A stretch of DNA of 64,000 nt from Amaranthus tricolor (GCF_026212465.1 NC_080056.1:18548879-18612878); one strand, 5' to 3'; numbered from the stretch's first letter, positions 1-14,344 are shown. Notes: generated from the letters alone by a model not told the origin. Program-made: numbers and translations.

Positions 1-30
1 TTGGCACTTTTGCGCATAAAGTAGCTCAAA

Positions 31-2718
31 CTTGTTTTGATTTGCACGAAACTTGGCACACAACATTATTTGGTATATATAATATTTTGTTGAAGTGGTT
101 ATAATTGAAAATCATTTTCGTATGCTAGAAATTACGTGTTAAGTTGCGATTTTACGCGTTTTTAAGCTTTTTTTGCCATTTTTGCGCATAAAGTAGCTCA
201 AACTTGGTTTGATTTGCACGAAACTTGGCACAAAACATTATTTGCAATATATTATTGTGTTGAAGTGGTTAGAATTGAAAATCATTGTCATATGGTAGAA
301 ATTACGTGTTAAGTTTTGATTTAAAGGGTTTTTTTTACCATTTTTAGCACTTTTGCGAATAAAGTAGGTCTAACTTACAACACTAATTGGTATATATTAT
401 TTTGTTGAAGTGGTTAGAATTGAAAATCATAGTCATATGCTAGAAATTACGTGTTAAGTTGCGATTTTATGCATTTTTAAGCGTTTTTGCTACTTTTGCG
501 CATAAAGTAGCTCAAACTTGGTTTGATTTGCACGAAACTTGACACACAATATTATTTGGTATATATTATTGTTTTGAATTGTTTGAATTAATAATCATAC
601 TCATATGCTAGAAATTACGTGTTAATTGCGATTTTGAGGGTTTTTAACCTTTTTTGGCACTTTTGCGCATATAGTAGATCAAACTTGTTATGTTTCGCAC
701 GAAACTTGGCACACAACACTATTTGGTATATATTATTGGGTTGATGTGGTTAGAATTGAAAATCATAGTCATATGCTAGAAATTACGTGTTAAGTTGCGT
801 TTTTAAGTGTTTTTAAGTGTTTTTGCAACTTTTGCGCATAAAGTAGCTCACACTTGTTTTGTTTTGCACGAAACTTCGCACAAAACACTATTTGGTATAT
901 ATTATTGTGTTGAAGTGGTTAGAATTGAAAATCATAGTCATATGCTAGAAATTACGTCTTAAGTTCCGATTTTAAGGGTTTTTAACCATTTTTTACACTT
1001 TTGCGCATATAGTAGATCAAACTTGTTATGTTTTGCACGAAACATGGCACACAACACTATTTGGTATATATATTATTCTGTTGAAGTGGTTAGAATTGAA
1101 AATCATAGTCGTATCCTACAGTATTACGTGTTTATTTGCGATTTTATGCGTTTTTAAGCGTTTTTGGCACTTTTGCGCATAAAGTAGCTCAAACTTGGTT
1201 TGATTTGCACGAAACTAGGCACACAACATTATTTGGTATATATTATTGTGTTGAAGTGGTTATAATTGAAAATGATTGTCATATGGTTGAAATTACGTGT
1301 TAAGTTGTGATTTTAAAGGTTTTTTTTACCATTTTTTGCACTTTCGCGAATAAAGAAACTTAAACTTGGTATGTTTTGGACGAAAATTTGCACACAACAC
1401 TATTTGGTATATATTATTGTGTTGAAGTGGTTAGAATTTAAAATCATAGTCATATGCTAGAAATTACGTTTTAAGTTGCGATTTTATGCGTTTTTAAGCG
1501 TTTTTGGCACTTTTGCGCAGTAGCTCAAACTTGGTTTGTTTTGAAAGAAACTTGGCACACAACACTATTTGGTATATATTATTGTGTTTAAGTGGTTAGA
1601 ATATAAAATCATAGTCATATGCTAGAAATTATGTGTTAAATGGCGTTTTTAAGGTATTTTAAGTGTTTTTGCCACTTTTGTGCATAAAGTAACTCAAACT
1701 TGGCTTGTTTTGCACGAATCTTGGCACAAATCATTATTTGGTATATATTATTGTGTTGAAGTGGTTAGAATTGAAAATCATAGTCATATGCTAGAATTTA
1801 CGTGTGAAGTTCCGATTTTAAGGGTTTTTAACCATTTTTGGCACTTTTGCGCATATAGTAGATCAAACTTGTTATGTTTTGCACGAAACATGGCACACAA
1901 CACTATATAGTATATATATTATTATATTGAAGTTGTTAGAATTGAAAATCTTAGTCATATCCTACAGAATTAATTGTTTATTTGCGATTTTAAGCGTTTT
2001 TAAGCGTTTTTGGCACTTTTGCGCATAAAGTAGCTCAAACTTGGTTTGATTTGCACGAAACTTGGAACACATTAATATTTGGTATATATTATTGAGTTGA
2101 AGTGGTTATAATTGAAAATCATTGTCATATGGTAGAAATTACGTGTTGAGTTGTGACTTTAAGGGTTTTTGTTTAGCATTTTTGGCACTTTTGCGCATAA
2201 AGTAGCTCAAACTTGGTATGTTTTGGACGAAACTTGGCACACAATACTATTTGGTATATATTATTGTGTCGAAGTGGTTAGAATTTAAAATGATAGTCAT
2301 ATGCTAGAAATTACGTGTTAAGTTTCGATTTTACGCGTTTTTAAGCGTTTTTGGCACTTTTGCGCATAAAGTAGCTAATACTTGGTTTGTTTTGCATGAA
2401 ACTTGGCACACAACACTATTTGGTACATATTATTGTGTTTAAGTGGTTAGAATTGAAAATCATAGTCATATGCTAGAAATTACGTGTTAAGTTGCGTTTT
2501 TAAGGGTTTTTAAGCGTTTTTGCCACTTTTGTGCATAAAGTTACTCAAACTTGGTTTGCTTTGCACAAAACATGGCACAAAACACTATTTGGTATATATT
2601 ATGGTGTTGAAGTGGTTACAATTGAAAATCATAGTCATATGCTAGAAATTACGTGTTAAGTTCCTATTTTAAGGGTTTTTAACCATTTTTGGCACTTTTG
2701 CGCATATAGTAGATCAAA
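31..2718 (+). repeat. Left HOR unit 1, short form (2688 bp, about 16 monomers)
   Basis: Starts at the landmark CTTGTTTTGATTTGCACG, whose monomer continues into a distinctive TATATAATATTTTG. Compared with the next unit it follows the same monomer order up to the CTAGGCACACAACATTATT monomer (about 1210), then jumps to the equivalent of about 5640 of unit 2, omitting about 1.68 kb (10 monomers). It contains the 26-bp-deleted monomer near 359-400 and the CAGTAGCTC monomer near 1515. Confidence 0.9.
350..480 (+). repeat. Internally deleted monomer (26-bp deletion), HOR marker
   Basis: Reads AAAGTAGGTCTAACTTACAA where other monomers have an additional 26 bp between the first AACTT and ACAACAC. The same deletion recurs once per full unit, near 3050, 7426, 14686, 18890, 23094 and 30530. 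It is absent from the two units that lost this part. The same deleted form occurs in reverse near 62163 in the right array. Confidence 0.9.
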
Positions 2719-5700
2719 CTTGTTTTGATTTGCACGAAACTTGGTACACAACATTATTTGGTATATATAATATTTTGTTGAAGTGGTTATAATTGAAAAT
2801 CATTTTCGTATGCTAGAAATTACGTGTTAAGTTGCGATTTTACGCGTTTTTAAGCTTTTTTGCCATTTTTGCGCATAAAGTAGCTCAAACTTGGTTTGAT
2901 TTGCACGAAACTTGGCACAAAACATTATTTGCAATATATTATTGTGTTGAAGTGGTTAGAATTGAAAATCATTGTCATATGGTAGAAATTACGTGTTAAG
3001 TTTTGATTTAAAGGGTTTTTTTACCATTTTTGGCACTTTTGCGAATAAAGTAGGTCTAACTTACAACACTAATTGGTATATATTATTTTGTTGAAGTGGT
3101 TAGAATTGAAAATAATAGTCATATGCTAGAAATTACGTGTTAAGTTGCGATTTTATGCATTTTTAAGCGTTTTTGCTACTTTTGCGCATAAAGTAGCTCA
3201 AACTTGGTTTGTTTTGCACGAAACTTGACACACAATATTATTTGGTATATATTATTGTTTTGAATTGTTTGAATTAATAATCATACTCATATGCTAAAAA
3301 TTACGTGTTAATTGCGATTTTGAGGGTTTTTAACCTTTTTTGGCACTTTTGCGCATATAGTAGATCAAACTTGTTATGTTTCGCACGAAACTTTGCACAC
3401 AACACTATTTGGTATATATTATTGGGTTGATGTGGTTAGAATTGAAAATCATAGTCATATGCTAGAAATTACGTGTTAAGTTGCGTTTTTAAGTGTTTTT
3501 AAGTGTTTTTGCAACTTTTGCGCATAAAGTAGCTCACACTTGTTTTGTTTTGCACGAAACTTCGCACAAAACACTATTTGGTATATATTATTGTGTTGAA
3601 GTGGTTAGAATTGAAAATCATAGTCATATGCTAGAAATTACGTCTTAAGTTCCGATTTTAAGGGTTTTTAACCATTTTTTACACTTTTGCGCATATAGTA
3701 GATCAAACTTGTTATGTTTTGCACGAAACATGGCACACAACACTATTTGGTATATATATTATTCTGTTTAAGTGGTTAGAATTGAAAATCATAGTCGTAT
3801 CCTACAGTATTACGTGTTTATTTGCAATTTTATGCGTTTTTAAGCGTTTTTTGCACTTTTGCGCATAAAGTAGCTCAAACTTGGTTTGATTTGCACGAAA
3901 CTAGGCACACAACATTATTTGGTATATATTATTGTGTTGAACTGGTTATAATTGAAAATCATTGTCATATGCTAGAAATTACGTGTTAAGTTGCGATTTT
4001 ATGCGTTTTTAAGCTTTTTTGCCCTTTTTGCGTATAAAGTAGCTCAAACTTGGTTTGATTTGCACGAAACTTGGCACACAATATGATTTGGTATATGTTC
4101 TTGTGTTGAAGTGGTTAGACTTGAAAATCATTGTCATATGGTAGAAATTACGTGTTAAGTTTTGATTTTAAAGGTTTTTTTTTACCATTTTTGGCACTTT
4201 TGCGCATAAAGTAGCTCAAGCTTGATATGTTTTGGACGAAACTTGGCACATAACACTATTTGGTATATATTATGGTGTTGAAGTGGTTAGAATTTAAAAT
4301 CATAGTCATATATGCTAGGATTGACGTGTTAAGTTGCGATTTTAAGGGTTTTTAAGCGTTTTTGCCACTTTTGTGCGTAAAGTAGCTCAAACTTAGTTTA
4401 TTTTGCACAACACTATTTGGTATATATTATTTTGTTTAAGTGGTTATAATTAAAAATTATAGTCATATGCTGGACATTACGTGTTAAGTTGCGATTTTAT
4501 GCATTTTTAAACGTTTTTGCTACTTTTGCGCATAAAGTAGCTCAAACTTGGTTTGATTTTCACGAAACTTGACACACAATATTATTTGGTATATATTATT
4601 GTTTTGAATTGTTTGAATTAAAAATCATATTCATATGCTAGAAATTACGTGTTAAGTTGCGATTGTGAGGGTTTTTAACCATTTTGGGCACTTTTCGCAT
4701 ATAGTAGATCAAACTTGTTATGTGTTGCACGAAACTTGGCACACAACACTATTTGGTATATATTATTGGGTTGATGAGGTTAGAATTGAAATTCATAGTC
4801 ATATGCTAGAAATTACGTGTTAAGTTGCGTTTTTAAATGTTTTTCAGTGTTTTCACAACTTTTGCGCATAAAGTAGCTCACACTTGGTTTGTTTTGCACG
4901 AAACTTCGCACAAAACAGTATTTTGGTATAAATTATTGTGTTGAAATGGTTAGAATTGAAAATCATAGTCATATGCTAGAAATTACGTCTTAAGTTGCGA
5001 TTTTAAGGGTTTTTAACCATTTTTGGCACTTTTGCGCATATAGTAGTTCAAACTTGTTATGTTTTGCACGAAACATGGCACACAACACTATTTGGTATAT
5101 ATATTATTCTGTTGAAGTGGTTAGAATTGAAAATCATAGTCATATCCTACAGAATTACGTGTTTATTTGCGATTTTATGCGTTTTTAAGCGTTTTTGGCA
5201 CTTTTGCGCATAAAGTAGCTCAAACTTGGTTTGATTTGCACGAAACTAGGCACACAACATTATTTGGTATATATTATTGTGTTGAATTGGTTATAATTGA
5301 AAATCATTGTCATATGCTAGAAATTACGTCTTAAGTTCCGATTTTAAGGGTTTTTAATCATTTTTTACACTTTTGCGCATATAGTAGATCAAACTTGTTA
5401 TGTTTTGCACGAAACATGGCACACAACACTATTTGGTATATATATTATTCTGTTTAAGTGGTTAGAATTGAAAATCATAGTCGTATCCTACAGTATTACG
5501 TGTTTATTTGCGATTTTATGCGTTTTTAAGCGTTTTTGGCACTTTTGCGCATAAAGTAGCTCAAACTTGGTTTGATTTGCACGAAACTAGGCACACAACA
5601 TTATTTGGTATATATTATTGTGTTGAAGTGGTTATAATTGAAAATGATTGTCATATGGTTGAAATTACGTGTTAAGTTGTGATTTTAAAGGTTTTTTTTT

Positions 5701-7091
5701 ACCATTTTTTGCACTTTCGCGAATAAAGAAACTTAAACTTGGTATGTTTTGGACGAAACTTTGCACACAACACTATTTGGTATATATTATTGTGTTGAAG
5801 TGGTTAGAATTTAAAATCATAGTCATATGCTAGAAATTACGTTTTAAGTTGCGATTTTATGCGTTTTTAAGCGTTTTTGGCACTTTTGCGCAGTAGCTCA
5901 AACTTGGTTTGTTTTGCAAGAAACTTGGCACACAACACTATTTGGTATATGTTATTGTGTTTAAGTGGTTAGAATATAAAATCATAGTCATATGCTAGAA
6001 ATTATGTGTTAAATGGCGTTTTTAAGGTATTTTAAGTGTTTTTGCCACTTTTGTGCATAAAGTAACTCAAACTTGGCTTGTTTTGCACGAATCTTGGCAC
6101 AAATCATTATTTGGTATATATTATTGTGTTGAAGTGGTTAGAATTGAAAATCATAGTCATATGCTAGAATTTACGTGTGAAGTTCCGATTTTAAGGGTTT
6201 TTAACCATTTTTGGCACTTTTGCGCATATAGTAGATCAAACTTGTTATGTTTTGCACGAAACATGGCACACAACACTATATAGTATATATATTATTATAT
6301 TGAAGTTGTTAGAATTGAAAATCTTAGTCATATCCTACAGAATTAATTGTTTATTTGCGATTTTAAGCGTTTTTAAGCGTTTTTGGCACTTTTGCACATA
6401 AAGTAGCTCAAACTTGGTTTGATTTGCACGAAACTTGGAACACATTAATATTTGGTATATATTATTGAGTTGAAGTGGTTATAATTGAAAATCATTGTCA
6501 TATGGTAGAAATTACGTGTTGAGTTGTGACTTTAAGGGTTTTTGTTTACCATTTTTGGCACTTTTGCGCATAAAGTAGCTCAAACTTGGTATGTTTTGGA
6601 CGAAACTTGGCACACAATACTATTTGGTATATATTATTGTGTCGAAGTGGTTAGAATTTAAAATGATAGTCATATGCTAGAAATTACGTGTTAAGTTTCG
6701 ATTTTACGCGTTTTTAAGCGTTTTTGGCACTTTTGCGCATAAAGTAGCTAATACTTGGTTTGTTTTGCATGAAACTTGGCACACAACACTATTTGGTACA
6801 TATTATTGTGTTTAATTGGTTAGAATTGAAAATCATAGTCATATGCTAGAAATTACGTGTTAAGTTGCGTTTTTAAGGGTTTTTAAGCGTTTTTGCCACT
6901 TTTGTGCATAAAGTTACTCAAACTTGGTTTGCTTTGCACAAAACATGGCACAAAACACTATTTGGTATATATTATGGTGTTGAAGTGGTTACAATTGAAA
7001 ATAATAGTCATATGCTAGAAATTACGTGTTAAGTTCCGATTTTAAGCGTTTTTAACCATTTTTGGCACTTTTGCGCATATAGTAGATCAAA
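2719..7091 (+). repeat. Left HOR unit 2, full form (4373 bp, about 26 monomers)
   Basis: Runs from one landmark monomer to the next and serves as the reference 26-mer. It contains an internal near-duplication of about 1686 bp: the marker GTATCCTACAGTATTACG occurs at 3797 and again at 5483. That internal duplication is the segment missing from unit 1. Sequence is nearly identical to unit 3 over its length. Confidence 0.92.
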
Positions 7092-10000
7092 CTTGTTTTG
7101 ATTTGCACGAAACTTGGTACACAACATTATTTGGTATATATAATATTTTGTTGAAGTGGTTATAATTGAAAATCATTTTCGTATGCTAGAAATTACGTGT
7201 TAAGTTTCGATTTTACGCGTTTTTTAAGCTTTTTTGCCATTTTTGCGCATAAAGTAGCTCAAACTTGGTTTGATTTGCACGAAACTTGGCACAAAACATT
7301 ATTTGCAATATATTATTGTGTTGAAGTGGTTAGAATTGAAAATCATTGTCATATGGTAGAAATTACGTGTTAAGTTTTGATTTAAAGGGTTTTTTTTACC
7401 ATTTTTGGCACTTTTGCGAATAAAGTAGGTCTAACTTACAACACTAATTGGTATATATTATTTTGTTGAAGTGGTTAGAATTGAAAATAATAGTCATATG
7501 CTAGAAATTACGTGTTAAGTTGCGATTTTATGCATTTTTAAGCGTTTTTTGCTACTTTTGCGCATAAAGTAGCTCAAACTTGGTTTGTTTTGCACGAAAC
7601 TTGACACACAATATTATTTGGTATATATTATTGTTTTGAATTGTTTGAATTAATAATCATACTCATATGCTAGAAATTACGTGTTAATTGCGATTTTGAG
7701 GGTTTTTAACCTTTTTTGGCACTTTTGCGCATATAGTAGATCAAACTTGTTATGTTTCGCACGAAACTTGGCACACAACACTATTTGGTATATATTATTG
7801 GGTTGATGTGGTTAGAATTGAAAATCATAGTCATATGCTAGAAATTACGTGTTAAGTTGCGGTTTTTAAGTGTTTTTAAGTGTTTTTGCAACTTTTGCGC
7901 ATAAAGTAGCTCACACTTGTTTTGTTTTGCACGAAACTTCGCACAAAACACTATTTGGTATATATTATTGTGTTGAAGTGGTTAGAATTGAAAATCATAG
8001 TCATATGCTAGAAATTACGTCTTAAGTTCCGATTTTAAGGGTTTTTAACCATTTTTTACACTTTTGCGCATATAGTAGATCAAACTTGTTATGTTTTGCA
8101 CGAAACATGGCACACAACACTATTTGGTATATATATTATTCTGTTTAAGTGGTTAGAATTGAAAATCATAGTCGTATCCTACAGTATTACGTGTTTATTT
8201 GCAATTTTATGCGTTTTTAAGCGTTTTTTTGCACTTTTGCGCATAAAGTAGCTCAAACTTGGTTTGATTTGCACGAAACTAGGCACAAACATTATTTGGT
8301 ATATATTATTGTGTTGAACTGGTTATAATTGAAAATCATTGTCATATGCTAGAAATTACGTGTTAAGTTGCGATTTTATGCGTTTTTTAAGCTTTTTTGC
8401 CCTTTTTGCGTATAAAGTAGCTCAAACTTGGTTTGATTTGCACGAAACTTGGCACACAATATGATTTGGTATATGTTCTTGTGTTGAAGTGGTTAGACTT
8501 GAAAATCATTGTCATATGGTAGAAATTACGTGTTAAGTTTTGATTTTAAAGGTTTTTTTTACCATTTTTGGCACTTTTGCGCATAAAGTAGCTCAAGCTT
8601 GATATGTTTTGGACGAAACTTGGCACATAACACTATTTGGTATATATTATGGTGTTGAAGTGGTTAGAATTTAAAATCATAGTCATATGCTAGGATTGAC
8701 GTGTTAAGTTGCGATTTTAAGGGTTTTTAAGCGTTTTTTGCCACTTTTGTGCGTAAAGTAGCTCAAACTTAGTTTATTTTGCACAACACTATTTGGTATA
8801 TATTATTTTGTTTAAGTGGTTATAATTAAAAATTATAGTCATATGCTGGACATTACGTGTTAAGTTGCGATTTTATGCATTTTTAAACGTTTTTGCTACT
8901 TTTGCGCATAAAGTAGCTCAAACTTGGTTTGATTTTCACGAAACTTGACACACAATATTATTTGGTATATATTATTGTTTTGAATTGTTTGAATTAAAAA
9001 TCATATTCATATGCTAGAAATTACGTGTTAAGTTGCGATTGTGAGGGTTTTTAACCATTTTTGGCACTTTTGCGCATATAGTAGATCAAACTTGTTATGT
9101 GTTGCACGAAACTTGGCACACAACACTATTTGGTATATATTATTGGGTTGATGAGGTTAGAATTGAAATTCATAGTCATATGCTAGAAATTACGTGTTAA
9201 GTTGCGTTTTTAAATGTTTTTCAGTGTTTTCACAACTTTTGCGCATAAAGTAGCTCACACTTGGTTTGTTTTGCACGAAACTTCGCACAAAACAGTATTT
9301 TGGTATAAATTATTGTGTTGAAATGGTTAGAATTGAAAATCATAGTCATATGCTAGAAATTACGTCTTAAGTTGCGATTTTAAGGGTTTTTAACCATTTT
9401 TGGCACTTTTGCGCATATAGTAGTTCAAACTTGTTATGTTTTGCACGAAACATGGCACACAACACTATTTGGTATATATATTATTCTGTTGAAGTGGTTA
9501 GAATTGAAAATCATAGTCATATCCTACAGAATTACGTGTTTATTTGCGATTTTATGCGTTTTTAAGCGTTTTTGGCACTTTTGCGCATAAAGTAGCTCAA
9601 ACTTGGTTTGATTTGCACGAAACTAGGCACACAACATTATTTGGTATATATTATTGTGTTGAATTGGTTATAATTGAAAATCATTGTCATATGCTAGAAA
9701 TTACGTCTTAAGTTCCGATTTTAAGGGTTTTTAATCATTTTTTACACTTTTGCGCATATAGTAGATCAAACTTGTTATGTTTTGCACGAAACATGGCACA
9801 CAACACTATTTGGTATATATATTATTCTGTTTAAGTGGTTAGAATTGAAAATCATAGTCGTATCCTACAGTATTACGTGTTTATTTGCGATTTTATGCGT
9901 TTTTAAGCGTTTTTGGCACTTTTGCGCATAAAGTAGCTCAAACTTGGTTTGATTTGCACGAAACTAGGCACACAACATTATTTGGTATATATTATTGTGT

Positions 10001-11460
10001 TGAAGTGGTTATAATTGAAAATGATTGTCATATGGTTGAAATTACGTGTTAAGTTGTGATTTTAAAGGTTTTTTTTTACCATTTTTTGCACTTTCGAGAA
10101 TAAAGAAACTTAAACTTGGTATGTTTTGGACGAAACTTTGCACACAACACTATTTGGTATATATTATTGTGTTGAAGTGGTTAGAATTTAAAATCATAGT
10201 CATATGCTAGAAATTACGTTTTAAGTTGCGATTTTATGCGTTTTTAAGCGTTTTTGGCACTTTTGCGCAGTAGCTCAAACTTGGTTTGTTTTGCAAGAAA
10301 CTTGGCACACAACACTATTTGGTATATGTTATTGTGTTTAAGTGGTTAGAATATAAAATCATAGTCATATGCTAGAAATTATGTGTTAAATGGCGTTTTT
10401 AAGGTATTTTAAGTGTTTTTGCCACTTTTGTGCATAAAGTAACTCAAACTTGGCTTGTTTTGCACGAATCTTGGCACAAATCATTATTTGGTATATATTA
10501 TTGTGTTGAAGTGGTTAGAATTGAAAATCATAGTCATATGCTAGAATTTACGTGTGAAGTTCCGATTTTAAGGGTTTTTAACCATTTTTTACACTTTTGC
10601 GCATATAGTAGATCAAAATTGTTATGTTTTTCACGAAACATGGCACACAACACTATTTAGTATATATATTATTATATTGAAGTTGTTAGAATTGAAAATC
10701 TTAGTCATATCCTACAGAATTAATTGTTTATTTGCGATTTTAAGCATTTTTAAGCGTTTTTGGCACTTTTGCGCATAAAGTAGCTCAAACTTGGTTTGAT
10801 TTGCACGAAACATGGAACACAACATTATTTGGTATATATTATTGAGTTGAAGTGGTTATAATTGAAAATCATTGTCATATGGTAGAAATTACGTGTTGAG
10901 TTGTGACTTTAAGGGTTTTTGTTTACCATTTTGCATAAAGTAGCTCAAACTTGGGTATGTTTTGGACGAAACTTGGCACACAATACTATTTGGTATATAT
11001 TATTGTGTCGAAGTGGTTAGAATTTAAAATTATAGTCATATGCTAGAAATTACGTGTTAAGTTTCGATTTTACGCGTTTTTAAAGCGTTTTTGGCACTTT
11101 TGCGCATAAAGTAGCTAATACTTGGGTTTGTTTTGCATGAAACTTGGCACACAACACTATTTGGTACATATTATTGTGTTTAAGTGGTTAGAATTGAAAA
11201 TCATAGTCATATGCTAGAAATTACGTGTTAAAGTTGCGTTTTTAAGGGTTTTTAAGCGTTTTTGCCACTTTTGTGCATAAAGTTACTCAAACTTGGTTTG
11301 CTTTGCACAAAACTTGGCACAAAACACTATTTGGTATATATTATGGTATTAAAGTGGTTACAATTGAAAATCATAGTCATATGCTAGAAATTACGTGTTA
11401 AGTTCCGATTTTAAGGGTTTTTAACCATTTTTGGCACTTTTGCGCATATAGTAGATCAAA
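7092..11460 (+). repeat. Left HOR unit 3, full form (4369 bp, about 26 monomers)
   Basis: Near-identical to unit 2, with only scattered substitutions and one-base T-run length changes. The same internal markers appear in the same order, including the CAGTAGCTC monomer near 10265 and the marker monomer beginning GTGCATAAAGTAACTC at 10430. Small insertions begin to accumulate in the last 500 bp (for example near 10950 and 11080). Confidence 0.92.
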
Positions 11461-14344
11461 CTTGTTTTGATTTGCACGAAACTTGGCACACAACATTATT
11501 TGGTATATATAATATTTTGTTGAAGTGGTTATAATTGAAAATCATTGTCATATGCTAGAAATTACGTGTTAAAATTGCGATTTTATGCGTTTTTAAGCTT
11601 TTTTGCCCTTTTTGGTACGTAAAAAGTAGCTCAAACTTGGTTTGATTTGCACGAAACTTGGCACACAATATGATTTGGTATATGTTCTTGTGTTGAAGTG
11701 GTTAGACTTGAAAATCATTGTCATATGGTAGAAATTACGTGTTAAGTTTTGATTTTAAAGGTTTTTTTTTAACCATTTTTGGCACTTTTGCGCATAAAGT
11801 AGCTCAAGCTTGATATGTTTTGGACGAAACTTGGCACATAACACTATTTGGTATATATTATGGTGTTGAAGTGGTTAGAATTTAAAATCATAGTCATATG
11901 CTAGGATTGACGTGTTAAGTTGCGATTTTAAGGGTTTTTAAGCGTTTTTTGCCACTTTTGTGCGTAAAGTAGCTCAAACTTAGTTTATTTTGCACAACAC
12001 TATTTGGTATATATTATTTTGTTTAAGTGGTTATAATTAAAAAATTATAGTCATATGCTGGACATTACGTGTTAAGTTGCGATTTTATGCATTTTTAAGC
12101 GTTTTTGCTACTTTTGCGCATAAAAGTAGCTCAAACTTGGTTTGATTTTCACGAAACTTGACACACAATATTATTTGGTATATATTATTGTTTTGAATTG
12201 TTTGAATTAAAAATCATATTCATATGCTAGAAATTACGTGTTAAGTTGCGATTTTGTGGGTTTTTAACCATTTTTGGCTCTTTTGCGCATATAGTAGATC
12301 AAACTTGTTATATGTTGCACGAAACTTGGCACACAACACTATTTGGTATATATTATTGGGTTGATGAGGTTAGAATTGAAATTCATAGTCATATGCTAGA
12401 AATTACGTGTTAAGTTGCGTTTTTAAGTGTTTTTTCAGTGTTTTTACAACTTTTGCGCATAAAGTAGCTCACACTTGGTTTGTTTTGCACGAAACTTCGC
12501 ACAAAACAGTATTTTTGTATAAATTATTGTGTTGAAGTGGTTAGAATTGAAAATCATAGTCATATGCTAGAAATTACGTCTTAAGTTGCGATTTTAAGGG
12601 TTTTTAACCATTTTTGGCACTTTTGCGCATATAGTAGATCAAACTTGTTATGTTTTGCACGAAACATGGCACACAACACTATTTGGTATATATATTATTC
12701 TGTTGAAGTGGTTAGAATTGAAAATCATAGTCCTATCCTACAGAATTACGTGTTTATTTGCGATTTTATGCGTTTTTAAGCGTTTTTGGCACTTTTGCGC
12801 ATAAAGTAGCTCAAACTTGGTTTGATTTGCACGAAACTAGGCACACAACATTATTTGGTATATATTATTGTGTTGAAGTGGTTATAATTGAAAATGATTG
12901 TCATATGGTTGAAATTACGTGTTAAGTTGTGATTTTAAAGGTTTTTTTTTACCATTTTTTGCACTTTCGAGAATAAAGAAACTTAAACTTGGTATGTTTT
13001 GGACGAAACTTTGCACACAACACTATTTGGTATATATTATTGTGTTGAAGTGGTTAGAATTTAAAATCATAGTCATATGCTAGAAATTACGTTTTAAGTT
13101 GCGATTTTATGCGTTTTTTAAGCGTTTTTGGCACTTTTGCGCAGTAGCTCAAACTTGGTTTGTTTTGCAAGAAACTTGGCACACAACACTATTTGGTATA
13201 TGTTATTGTGTTTAAGTGGTTAGAATATAAAATCATAGTCATATGCTAGAAATTATGTGTTAAATGGCGTTTTTAAGGTATTTTAAGTGTTTTTGCCACT
13301 TTTGTGCATAAAGTAACTCAAACTTGGCTTGTTTTGCACGAATCTTGGCACAAATCATTATTTGGTATATATTATTGTGTTGAAGTGGTTAGAATTGAAA
13401 ATCATAGTCATATGCTAGAATTTACGTGTGAAGTTCCGATTTTAAGGGTTTTTAACCATTTTTTACACTTTTGCGCATATAGTAGATCAAAATTGTTATG
13501 TTTTTCACGAAACATGGCACACAACACTATTTAGTATATATATTATTATATTGAAGTTGTTAGAATTGAAAATCTAGTCATATCCTACAGAATTAATTGT
13601 TTATTTGCGATTTTAAGCATTTTTAAGCGTTTTTGGCACTTTTGCGCATAAAGTAGCTCAAACTTGGTTTGATTTGCACGAAACTTGGAACACAACATTA
13701 TTTGGTATATATTATTGAGTTGAAGTGGTTATAATTGAAAATCATTGTCATATGGTAGAAATTACGTGTTGAGTTGTGACTTTAAGGGTTTTTGTTTACC
13801 ATTTTTGGCACTTTTGCGCATAAAGTAGCTCAAACTTGGTATGTTTTGGACGAAACTTGGCACACAATACTATTTGGTATATATTATTGTGTCGAAGTGG
13901 TTAGAATTTAAAATTATAGTCATATGCTAGAAATTACGTGTTAAGTTTCGATTTTACGCGTTTTTAAAGCGTTTTTGGCACTTTTGCGCATAAAGTAGCT
14001 AATACTTGGTTTGTTTTGCATGAAACTTGGCACACAACACTATTTGGTACATATTATTGTGTTTAAGTGGTTAGAATTGAAAATCATAGTCATATGCTAG
14101 AAATTACGTGTTAAGTTGCGTTTTTAAGGGTTTTTAAGCGTTTTTTGCCACTTTTGTGCATAAAGTTACTCAAACTTGGTTTGCTTTGCACAAAACTTGG
14201 CACAAAACACTATTTGGTATATATTATGGTATTGAAGTGGTTACAATTGAAAATCATAGTCATATGCTAGAAATTACGTGTTAAGTTCCGATTTTAAGGG
14301 TTTTTAACCATTTTTGGCACTTTTGCGCATATAGTAGATCAAAC
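11461..14344 (+). repeat. Left HOR unit 4, short form (2884 bp, about 17 monomers)
   Basis: The landmark monomer is followed almost at once by the ATATGATTTGGTATATG monomer, 208 bp into the unit instead of 1362 bp in unit 2. The missing 1154 bp fits seven monomers, one of which is the 26-bp-deleted type. A second loss of two monomers is seen at about 12890, relative to 9690-10020 in unit 3. The 26-bp-deleted monomer is therefore absent here. Confidence 0.9.

Noticed and set aside
61..110. TATA-box-like GGTATATATTATT in nearly every monomer as a promoter
   Set aside because: It is part of the repeat consensus of a very AT-rich satellite. Nothing downstream resembles a transcription unit. Satellite transcription is possible but not shown by sequence.
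1680..1910. A 76-codon open frame starting GTG CAT AAA, repeated almost unchanged at 6053, 10430, 13304 and 17510
   Set aside because: It recurs at the HOR spacing and simply reads through one and a half satellite monomers. It begins at a non-ATG codon, shows no domain, and is broken by indels in other units. Its conservation reflects repeat homogenisation, not coding constraint.
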